A DNA stretch of 64,000 nt, taken from positions 95,345,804 to 95,409,803 of the forward strand of contig CM057826.1 of the NCBI GenBank assembly GCA_030068075.1, given 5' to 3'. Made by a program: the position numbers and the translations under genes. The DNA comes from Paguma larvata. Its lineage: Eukaryota; Chordata; Mammalia; Carnivora; Viverridae. The notes under the pieces were generated by a model. That model saw only the letters and a program-made list of their open reading frames with translations. It ran no database searches and was not told the origin of the DNA. Below, in pieces: positions 48,898 to 60,800 of this stretch. Each line of letters opens with the position of its first letter. Position 1 is the stretch's first letter.

Positions 48898-51800
48898 GAA
48901 ACAAAATAAACATTAAAAAATAAAAATAAGAAATATGTTTGAAAGTCATTTCATATTTCAAACATTGTGTGCACATAAATTCAAATTGTGGCATTGCAGT
49001 AAAGTTGCAGCAGCCCATTTTAAATCTAGCGCTTCAGCTTTTAACTGCTTAACCAAAGTCTGCTAGTTAATGGGCATTAGCTTAGAGGTCCCTAAGCCCC
49101 ACAGAGGATGGGACTTCCTAGAGTCTCCCTTAGACTCCTTTCAAGCAAATCTACATTTTCTTTTCTCTGGCCCTCCATTATATTTACTCCATGGTCCTAT
49201 TGTATTGACACCCTGTCTTACAGCGCTCTTTTCATCCCAATAAACTCCTGAAGGGTAGATTTGTAAATAATTTGGAATGAAAATGCATTTTACAATAAAG
49301 TTACTATGTTTTCATTTCAAAAGCTACAGTGTCATAAACACTATTACTTTCTTTGAAAATCTCTAGGTGCTTAAAAATAAGATACTATCTAAAATAATGC
49401 CTCTTAACCTTAATGTGCATAACATGTCTCTTGGAATTCTTGTTAAATGCAGCCTCTGATTCATTCTGAAACCTGAGATTTTGTCTTTCTAACAGGCTCC
49501 AGGTGGTCCCAGTGTTGATGGTTCTTGGACCCGACTTTGGGATGTCAGGAGTTCAGAAAAGTACTGTTCAATAGAAATATAACATGGACTGTAATCTAAA
49601 ATTTTCTTAGAGCCACATAAAAAATATTAAACTGACAAAGTTACTTTTAATAATATATTTTACTAACCCAGTATATCAAAATGGTATCATTTCAACATAT
49701 AATCAACACAAAAAATTGAGATATTTTACTTTTTTTCATATTTAGTCTTTGAAACCTGGTATGTATTTTATACTTAGAATACATGTCAGTTCAGACTCCT
49801 GATATGCTAATTAGATGGCCAGTGGCTACTACTTGGACAGAGCATATCTAGAAGTGTATGCCCCTGGTTTATATTCCTAAGACCACTTTAAATGTGTGGC
49901 GAGGTTGGTTCATGAATCCACTGCTCAGCTCTTTTCTTCAGCCACACTCGATGTCTGAGAAACTTCGAACATCTTATGTAGAGGGGTGAATACACTTAAC
50001 AGTTAATTGACTGTATTAAAGTATCACTTGACTTTAGAGGCTATATGTGTTGCAGATAATATATTGTTTTTTCCTCTTTGGGTGTGATAATTCATCATAG
50101 AGTGGTCATATTAGCATCTGTTTATTCATGGTGTTATTTAGTTTCCTTTTACCAGTTTCTCATTGCTTTTGTTTCTGAAGGCATTTTGCTTTTTTGTCAG
50201 CTCCTAGATCTTTGTGAAACACAATCAGATGATGTTACTGTCCCTCTGAAGCCACCTATCAGTGGCTTCCCAGTACAAATCCAAATTCTGCAGCCAGGCC
50301 TGCGAGAGCTTGCATGCTGTGATTACCTGCTAATAGCCAGCCGTGGCCATCTTGTTATTTTTCTAAAGCAAACCATTTCGTGCGCAGCCATTTTCTCTGT
50401 CTGGTATTCTTTTTCTTCAAGATTTTGCATATATGGCCATTGTTTATTGGTGTTTTGATCTAACTTACCTTGGAGAGGCCCTTCCAGATCATTCAATCTC
50501 AGATAACTTCCCATCACCCTCTTAACACCTTTTTTATTCTCTAGAAAACACTGATGCTGTTTGAAACATTCTTTTCCAAAATTTGTTTGCTCATTTTTTC
50601 CCCCACTAGAGCATATGTTACATTATCTAAAAGATGAAATGCGAAGATAACAGTTACCGTTTGTTTATCTCCTAGATTTGGATTTTGCATTGAAATGCCT
50701 TCAACGTGAAGATCCCAGTTTGAAAGTGAAGCTAGATCCCGATTCTGGACAGGTTCACATTTTATTACAATTTTACTTCCAGAAATCTTTCAATAATAGC
50801 ATTTGTGTGTTTATGTGTTTCTATATTTAAATGCATATATCTAAAACAGATGGGTCTATGCCCCCGAATGAAAAAAACCTTCTCTTTTGGTTCTGTAATA
50901 ATACAAATTTCTGATTATCATGTTGACTGTCCAAATAGATAGAAAAATTTTCCTTAGTTCTTCAGTATAATTAATTATGCCTCACTTCTGTAAACCACCT
51001 TTTTTTTTTTTTTTTTTTTTTAATACAAAACGCTTCACCAGTTTGCATGTCATCCTTGGCGCAGGGGCCACGCTCATCTCCGTATCGTTCCAATTTTAGT
51101 ATATGGGCTGCCGATGTGAGCACAAATAAACCACTCTATCATTTCAGCCTTCCAGAAAACAGCCTTTTGTGAAACTTTGAAATAAAGTTCAACCCCAAGA
51201 CAAAGCCTTGAGCTTCTTATGCTACTAAGGCTTGTAGACGCAGCATACTAAAGGGAGGACGCAAAGGTGCTTTTATTGACAGTAACACATGAGGTGGGGG
51301 AAGTGATGGCTGACACCTAACACTGTGGGAGCACATGGAGCTCTAAAGTGGGCTGTGAGAAGTGTGTGTATTACATTACAGGAGAACAACACGTGTCCAC
51401 CACGTCAAGGCAGGGTAAAGTTGATGTAAAATTTTAGAACAAGTTCCTTTAAAAGATTATAAATTTAAGAATAAACTGATTGAGTTAATCTGAAAACTGT
51501 GGAGTATTTTATTTCCCAAATGCCAGCTAAATGAGGTAGTAATTTAGTTTAATTAATTAATTACTACAACAGCAAGCGCTTAAACTTATTTTGAAAAACT
51601 TTTCTTTAAAAATGCCAATACATTTTCTTTTTGGTTCAGAGTACAGAATTAAGATATCCCTTTTCTCTGTCCTATTTGATACAGGTAAACCGTTGTGAAA
51701 ATGTGAATAGCCTTTCACACTTCACCAAATGGTTTGTGCTGTGCTGTGTTATAAACCACAGTATATTTTTTTCCATAGATATATACAGATATATAACAAG

Positions 51801-54800
51801 ATCTTTTTGTATTATTCTACAACTTGTTTTTTCTAACTCACTTCTTTAAAGTACAGCAATTGCAACAAAATAATTCTTTTGTTTGTTTGTTCCTTAAAAT
51901 TATAGTTCTGTTAAAATGGAAGGACAAAATTGGAACCAGCCAAAGGAAGAAACAAATAGGGCAAAATCTGAGAGAGTTCTAAATGCATATCTTTCTTTAT
52001 CTTCAGGGATGTATTAGCCATTTTGGTCAAGGGTATTGCCAATCAGAGAGGCTCACCGACCCCTCTCCAGATTTTTATTAAGGCTTGATCACATACTGCT
52101 CATGTGGTTGACCTTTAGTTTCCAGTACCTCCTCTAAGTTGAAAAGTTGACTTTTCAGGATGCAACAGATAGGGCTAGTCCAAAGCCCACATCATAAATC
52201 ACATTGTTACACAGTATGGTGGATAAAAACCCCCAGACAAGTAAAGACACTTCCATCAGGCAGCGTCCTGGCCTAGAGGTAACCTATCAGTAGCTGAGGG
52301 TAAGGGCCATATCTCTTTTTGGGTCAATTAATTCTTTACTACATAGATGGCATATGAATAAGACTGAGCAAATATGGATTCCTTGCACTATACTCTTTCT
52401 CATACACAAAGACCTTAAGGAATAACTAGTATTGTAAAAATACATATTTTTAAAGGATGTTTTGATTAGTTTTGATAAAAATTTGGCTTGTTCTAACAAG
52501 GGCCCTAAATAACAATGAAAGACCAAAGAAGATAAAAGTTAATTTCTTTGTCAAATAAAGGTCCAAGCTAGTCTGAAAGATTTAACTAGTCACAATACTG
52601 TAAGGTGCCCAGGATGATTGGGAAATACCAATGTGGTAGGGAATGTTTGGGGAAGAGGTTATCCTCTTCACCCCCCCTTTTAACAAGATGTGGCCCTCAT
52701 TCACATGTTTTAAGAGAGTTGCCTACATCTTCATTAAGAGAAGGGCTTCATCCTTTCTTTAAAGGTTAACCCAGAAGTTGCCTATATCAGTTGCATTCAT
52801 GTTTCACTGGCCAGAACTAAGTTATATGGTTGGGAATATAGTAAAGGCTAGATTGTACTTGCCTAATTAAACTATCATGAAATAAAGACAGAATAGCCTA
52901 CAAATTTACTTTTAATCGATTTATTATTTCACTCAGAAAAAACAATAATGTTTTCAGGAAGAACCAAAAAAAATTGCAGAGAAACTCATTTTGTAATAAT
53001 GAAAAATAACATATATTGATATAATACCTTTATATAGTATTTTGTGATAAACATAATTTTTTCTTTGATCTTGGTTTTATTTTTCCTCTTTTAACCAGAC
53101 TGTCCTATGTGGTATGGGGGAGTTACATATTGAGATTATTCATGACCGAATCAAGAGAGAATATGGATTGGAAACCTATCTAGGGCCTCTCCAGGTGGCA
53201 TACAGAGAGACCATCCTAAATGCAGTTTGTGCCACAGGTAAAATAAAACATTTAGAATTTGCCGTTTTTGTTTTTCTCTCTCTCTCCAGGATCTCTTTTC
53301 CAAATCTCTCAGTGTAGTTGCATAAAGCAAGGTTCACAGTCACTAGCATCTTCCACCAGTGGGCATAGGTTTTATATGTGCGTTTTCTTGTCTTTTTAGG
53401 ATTTCGTTCTATTTTGTTTTAAACCCAGCCCTATTCCTGTACCACTCAACACATCAAAGAAACGATGAGCCCTCATCAAACAAATGTGCTTTTCAGTGGT
53501 GCTCATGGGGTAGAATGCGCCCTTTGTGCAGAGATATTTCCCAAAAAGGATATCCACAAGGCTCATGAACGTATTAAAAGATTCTTCATATCACTAATGA
53601 TTAGGGTCATGCAAGTTAAAAGTATGAGATATTATTTTACACCAACAAAATCTGGCATGAATTAAATCAGATAGTGCCAAGTGTTGATGAGATGTTGAGC
53701 AATGGAGATTCCTAAAAACTTCCAGTGGGAGTGTAAATCATGTCACCACTATGAAAATAATTTGGCAACTTCCTTGTGGAGTTGACTGTATACAGACCTT
53801 ACTACTCAGCACTTATGGGTGTAAGATGCCCTAGAGAAACTTTGTTACATGTGCACTGAGAGATGGATGTAAGAATGTTCGTAATAGCATAATAATTATA
53901 ATCTGTAAATAGAAAAAACCAGCCCAAATATTTATGGATAGAGAACGTATATTGTACTGTGTTCATACAATAGAATATTATACAACTGTGAAAAAGAATG
54001 AACTACATCGTACATCAGCCCAGAGGACCCACAGATATGAAGCAAAAGAAGCAAGTTGCAGAATACATAATATAATAACAAATTCAAAACCCACCAGAGT
54101 GAACTATATTGTTTAGGAATACATGCATATGTAATATAACTAAGGAAGATCGTAGGAATGACTGATTATATCATAATAGTGATTGCTTCAGAAGGCTTGT
54201 AGGTTACTTCTGGTAATGGTCTATTTCTGAGTAGTTTTAGGTTTCATAAATGCTTTCTTTAGTTTTAGCTTATGCATAGAATTTTAAAGAGGAATCGTAG
54301 ACTGTAATTCTTAGCTTTAATTTTGGCGATTCATCAGTCTGTTACATGATCACTAACAAATACAGCATAGTTTTATTTTAGTAACAATGGACATTGGTGA
54401 CTGCTGATAGTTGTTAGAAAATGAGAGAGACTGTTTTCAGTCTTTAAAAAAGAGTCGCCAGGTTTTTGAGAAAAAAAATCATAAATGCATAAAACATTAC
54501 TGGGAGAATATGAAATGCAGCAGTGTCAGTTGGTAGGGCTAAAATAGTTTTTAAATTTTCATTAGATAACCCTTTGTACTCTGTTTTACTGTTACATAAA
54601 AAGTTTATAATTAAAAGAATTTCATTTGCATAAGGTATTAAAAAGATTTTAAATGTATAATCTGCATGTTAAAACTTGCAGGATCCTCTGCCCCAACACA
54701 TCTTACCAGTGCAACAATATTAAGTGATTCAGAACTGGTTTTTAACACTGATAAACCTGGAAACAAAGGCTTTCTTGCTGGAACTTTTTACTCCCACATC

Positions 54801-57800
54801 TTTATATTGTATTTAGTACCACTGTAATATTTCTTCTGTGAGACCTTGAACTTGTTGACTGTTAATTTTGCCGGTTGTGGCACTTTGATATCTTTCCAGA
54901 ACAAATCTCTAAGGTACTATCTTCAATTCGTTTACAGATACCTTAGATAGAACGTTAGGAGACAAACGGCATCTTGTGACTGTGGATCTGGAAGTAAAAC
55001 CAGTTGAAACAGCCTCTGTTATGCCAATTATTGAGTATGCTGCAAGTGTTAGTGAAGACCTTCCAAAGGCCTCCCAAGAGGCCACCGAAAATGGAGTTCA
55101 CAGTGCATGCCTCCAGGGTAAGGTACTCAAGTAAGGGGAGCAGTCAACCACTTAAGTCACTCCTAATACACATTATTTCTAACTTGGGTAATGTTTCCTC
55201 ACTATCCTTCCCATTATGTGGATGTTACACCTTTTGCTGTTGTCCCCTGGTCCTTGGATATTCTGTGGGTTGGTTTTGTTTTTTGGGTTTTTTTCCTGAG
55301 TCTTCACTTTGCTCTTCAGATTTGGAGGTTTCTATGAATACAGTTTCTAACTCAGACACACTGTCTTCAGCTGTGTCCAGTCTACTTGTAAGCCCATTAT
55401 TTTTCATTTCAAGCATTTCTTTTTGGTTCTTTCTATCTGTCTTTTCTTGCATGTGGTTTACTTTATCAGAGTCTTTAGCATGTAAGTCATGTGATATGAT
55501 CATTCCAACACTCTTCCCTTGTCTGGTTCTGATGCTTGCTCTATATTCGTATTGTGCTTTTGCTTTTTAATATGCCTTGTAATTTTTTTCCTGATGGCCA
55601 AACATGATGTACTGAGTAAAAGGAACTGCTGTGAACATGGTCTTTAGTAATGTGGAGGTCAGGTGTGGGGGGAGGGGAAGCGTTCTCTGATCCTGGGATT
55701 AGGACTCCGTCTTATAGTGAGCCTGTGCCTCTGGACTGGGAACCACACAAGTGTTTTTTTAGTTTTTTTCACTAGGTTGGACAGGATGGCTAGGGTAGCC
55801 TGGAGTTTGGTGTTGCACCCAAGTCAGTTAGGTCCTGCTAATGCCCCTGCTCCTTAGGCTCCAATTAACTAGCTTCCCATGAGAGCAGGCCCTTATAAGA
55901 ACAGAGTGCTCTCCAGTATTTCAGAATGGTTTCTTTTCCCCTCTGTCAGAAGCACAAGGAGATTTTTCTCCGATCTTATAGTAAGAACCTGCTCGAGCTC
56001 TGGGAGGTGAATCTCAAAAAATTCGGGGGGCTTCCTTATGATTTATGACTGGGTCCCCCTGAAGTGTTTAACTCCCAGACTTGTCTATAGTCGAGATTTT
56101 CCTGCCCTGGCACTGGTTCCTGGGCCAGTGAGTCTCTGCCCCAGGAGGCTGTGACTTGCTGTGTTCACCTGTCTCTCCACTTTTGGGGGCAATGGTTTGT
56201 CCTTTGTGTTCTCCTCTCTTATGGCTCTGGGAGGGGTTGCTTAGTTTTCAGACTGTTGTGCTTTTTACTTGCTGGGACAGAGTGATGACTTCTAAGCTGC
56301 CTACATGAAGGGAAACCAGAAGTCCTCTCCCTGTCTTTACTCTTCACTGCATCATGAGTGCTAATATAAGTTTTTTCCCCTTTCCTAGGACCATTGCTTG
56401 GATCCCCAATTCAAGATGTGGCAGTTACTGTACATTCACTGACAGTTCATCCTGGTACCTCCACAACTATGATTTCTGCCTGTGTCTCAAGATGCGTACA
56501 AAAGGTAGAGAACTACCCTGTGTTCTCCTTTTTGCTTTAAGGTGACTCTCCTGACAGCAGTGTACCATGCTTCACAGACTGCTGTGCTTCTCAGTGCCTC
56601 AAACTCGTGTTATTGCCTCCTGCGCCTTAGAGCCAACAGGAGTGTTTACCCTGGAGAATCTTTGATTTCTTAATCACCTGGGTATATCTGAAAGAGGACC
56701 TAGGAAATTACTACTTATTACAGATTGCTGGGAAATAGTCTGTGATTTTTGGCAAAGAGGCAGGTTTCCTTAACTGGCATTTCTGGTTTCCCCATCCCAG
56801 ACACAGCTGTTAGAGGTGAGCTTTGTAGTTTAATTAGGGGATATTTTAGGGGTCACTCTGGCCCAAGATGGACTATAAAGGACTTCGAAGATGTAATATT
56901 AGTTCCTGTTTTGAGTTCTCGTTTATTTGAATAAGATTACCTTAATCAAGGATCACTGAAATCAGGTAAGTGGCAGGGAGCCTGGTTGGCTCACTCAGGT
57001 AACAGTCCTACTCTTAATTTTGGTTCAGGTTGTGATCTCAGGGTCATGAGATTAAGCCCTCCATTGGGCTACTGACTGAGCATGGAATCTGCTTAAGATT
57101 CTCTCTCTCTCTCTCTCTGCCCAAAATTCACCTGCTTATGCTCTGTCTCTCAAAACAAACAAACAAACAAAAAAAGTTAAGACTCCCTGATAAACACGTT
57201 CAGGATAAGCACCTAACCTTATCAAGGCATCAAGCAATCTAGTCTTGGCATGGTTGCCTCCTAGTATTCCCTTGAGTGTGTTGCCTCAGTAACCTGCCAG
57301 AATTGAATTAGCTCAAAGGCGTGAGTTAATTAACTCTTGGTGTACTAAATGCTGATTCCATGCATTCCTCTCAGCGTGGGAATAGTACAGTTTTGTAGGT
57401 GATCGATTTGCATTAAAATACTTGATTTCTGAAATTTTGGACTGTGTCTAAAACTTGATTTTCTGTGGTATTAATTGAATTTAGAATTAGGAAGTTAATG
57501 TGAATACCCGAAGTCCCTGACTTAAGGAGGTAGAACTTAAGGGCCCTTTCATAGGATTTCATCTACTTTTCATTTAAAAAAAAAATCTATACATTCAAAA
57601 AATATTCTTTAAATATTGTTTGCCTGGGCGCCTGGCTGGCTAAGTCACTTAAGCGTCCGACTTCAGCTCAGGTCATGTCATGATTTGTGAGTTCGAGCCC
57701 TGTGTCAGGCTTTGTGCTGACAGCTCAGAGCCTAGAGCCTGCTTTGAATTCTTTGTCTCCTCTCTCTCTGCCTCTTCCTGTTTACACTCTGTCTCTCTGT

Positions 57801-60800
57801 CTCTCTCTCTCTCAAAAATAAATATTTAAAAAAATTTTTTTAAATAGTTTGTCTAAGCATATAGTTAGAAATAGTACCTATAAAGAATTCATGATTAAAA
57901 TGTTGAGGACATTTCCAGTAATTTTTACAGTTTCTCCTGAAATTGGTTTTAGGAAGTAACAGTAACCTGTTGATGTAATGGTTCTGCACTTAATCTTAGT
58001 CAATAGGCAGACATTGATGATGTAATGTTGCTTAAGTTAACCCCGAACCCCATCATATTGGCCTGTCCTTCAAAATCTTAATATGCCGTGTAAAAACAAA
58101 ATCTGTAAGTATTTGTGAATGTTTATTGAGATATTAGAAAACAAAAACTAACTTCATGGAGCTTACATTTAATCGTTAGTTTTTTGTTGTTTTTTTTTTA
58201 ATTTTTTTTTAACGTTTATTTATTTTTGAGAGACAGAGAGACAGAGCGTGAGCAAGGGAAGGGCAGAGAGAGAGGGAGACACAGAATCTGAAGCAGGCTC
58301 CAGGCTCTGAGCCGTCAGCACAGAGCCCGACACGGGGCTCGAACTCACAGACTGCGAGATCATGACCTGAACCGAAGTCGGCCGCTTAACCTACTGAGCC
58401 ACCCAGGCGCCTCTAATCGTTATTTATATATACATTAAATGAAATACTCCTCTAACAGAGGTACTCCAGCCCCTGTTAAGCTTCATCTGGTGTTGAATCT
58501 CCTCTGTGCTGATGAGAAGTTAACGATGCCTCCTGTATTTACTGAGCCTTCTTTGTTGAGCTTACTGTGCACTGAGATGGACATAAATGGGATATGGATG
58601 TTTGTCTTCACCTAAAGGAGCTTATGATTTTATAAGGTAATTAAATATGGCTAAATAGCCAAAATATTAGAGCAGACTGGGAGCCATAAAAATGGAGAAG
58701 TGGGGAATTAGTATTACTGGAAGGAATATCTGAGCCATGAATTTTGGTAGTTGGACATGATTAAGGGCATTCCAGACAGGGGAAGACTGTCCCTTTAGCT
58801 GTACTCTCAGATAAAGGCAGAGTAGTAGGGAAAAACAGTGTCGGAAAACTGGAATCAGGCTGTAGAGAAACCTTTGAAAACTACCCTGAGGAGTCTGAGG
58901 TTTGAGAACAGTGATGAAAAATTTAAAGTTTTTGAGGAGGGCATTATAATCACTGGAATACAGGAGGAACTAGAAGTAGGCAACAGATAATCCCAGATAG
59001 GGAATGGAGTGGGTCTGAGTTAGGATATTGGCAAGAGGAATGGAAATCTTAAAGCTACTTGGGGAAACGGAAGTCAGAGATGCATGTCCAGGTGAACTGA
59101 AGATCATGACGTCCTCAACAGAAATAGGAAAGAGCACACAAGAATGTTTGCAAAAGGAAACGATAATGTTATCTTGGATTGCTGTGCGATACACTGTCCC
59201 AGAGCAGGCCGGTACGGGGGGCAGGTATTCAAGGCTCAGGCACGTAGAGACTGTAGTCTGTGCAGAGTATGAAGATTTTGAGGAGGTTACGTAGATATGC
59301 GTGAAAAGGACTAAGGACACATACATGAGTGCTGTGTATCCTCAGTCCACAGCATTCAGTTCTTTCCTTGCTTGTACTGATTTTTACCTTCTCCCACTGT
59401 TACTTTGTTCCAAAAGACATTATGTGAAGTGGTACAAAGCGCTTGGTAAGAATTGTGAAAAGAGATGTGTGCTGTGTGCTTCGAAATTTCAGTGATAACA
59501 GGCATATACTCTTGGTTTTACTCGCTTGGCCATTTTTCATGATTGTGCAGGTAAGGGGCAGGAGAGGAGGGAGAGGCCCCCTAAGGCCTTATGTAATCAG
59601 GAGATTGAGTGAGTGGTGGTGGAGCGAGGAACAGAGCGATCATCTGCTGCATCTAGGTAAAGGTGAGGGCACATTCCAGAGCCCTCTGTTACATAGTTTC
59701 CATTGCTAAATCTCAATTTATTATATCTCACCTAATAATCAGAGGCTTAGAATATATAAGAAATTGTTTTATTACTTTCGAATTCTTGCAGGCTCCAGCA
59801 ATAGGATAACTTTTTATTTATTTTTTTAAGTTTATTAATTTGAGAGAGAATCCCAAGCAAGCTCCGCGCTGTCATTGTGGAGCCTGACCCCACCAACCAC
59901 AAGATCATGACCTGAGCCAGATGCTTAATTGGCCGAGCCACCCAGGCAGCCCAGTGGGATAGCTTTTTAAATCAAACCCACCAGTACTTACGGTGCCTGC
60001 ATATGCCATCCAAAACCCGTGTACCAGCTTGTCTGACATGGTGATATTCTGAAACACTGACTGGAACCCAATTACATTTTCTTTATATTGCTGCTACTTC
60101 CCCTGTTTTCTTCCAGTACTTGCCCTATGTATTGTATTGGCTTTTTCAGTTTCCATGTTACTTATGTGCTTGTTCTTCTTGTGTTTTGTTGAGAATGTGT
60201 TTGTTACCTTGCTGTAGTACACTTCTGGATTAGTCCTGCATGGACTGTAACTGTAATAGGCATCAGGAACTAAACATGTGGTTTCAACAAATAGGAAGAA
60301 TTAAGTCTTTGATGGAAAGGGGAAAAACATTTTTTTCACTGTCTCAGGCCATGTGTTCATAGGTGCTCTGTATAATTAAGCTTTACTAAGCAATCCCTTG
60401 CCATGTACCTGATTGCTTGTAAGAAGAGCTCTAGGCTTACAAGGCTGGACAGAATTTTATATATTTAAGTTTTTATGAATCTTTTTTAATAGAAGTTTGG
60501 TTTCCAATAAGGAAGGGGGATTAATATTTTTGAATTTCTTTAGGCTCTGAAGAAGGCTGACAAGCAAGTTTTAGAGCCCCTGATGAGTCTCGAGGTTACA
60601 GTCACCAGAGATTACCTCAGCCCTGTCCTGGCAGATCTGGCGCAAAGAAGAGGGACCATTCAGGAAATCCAGAGTCGTCAGGAAAACAGAATTATTACTG
60701 GATTTGTTCCCCTAGCAGAAATTATGGTAGGTACTTAGTGACTGAAAAGAATGCCAGGGATATTTATGCTGAAGTTTGAACCATTAAAATGTTTGGATTT

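Larger units (their letters stand above)
47054..50675 (+). other. GFM2 intron 15
   Basis: Holds an L2-like piece (47370-47600), an unclassified old repeat (about 47630-47960), two plus SINEs (48475-48693, 48737-48930) separated by a (TA)n tract, a DNA-transposon relic (49560-49855) and an L2-like region (50100-50620). 48935-49500 shows nothing recognisable. Confidence 0.75.
56505..60543 (+). other. GFM2 intron 19
   Basis: Holds SINEs at 56975-57177 (plus), 57625-57835 (plus), 58195-58413 (minus) and 59823-59953 (minus), and an old L2/MER-like repeat at about 58540-59000. 57185-57600, 59005-59750 and 59960-60540 show nothing recognisable. Confidence 0.82.

Noticed and set aside
51022..51123. 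Possible functional U6 gene
   Set aside because: Mismatches in conserved U6 parts, an A tail, and no PSE/TATA seen at the expected side.
55004..55570. 188-codon plus-strand frame
   Set aside because: Its first part reads GFM2 exon 18 in a wrong frame and the rest is antisense LINE sequence.
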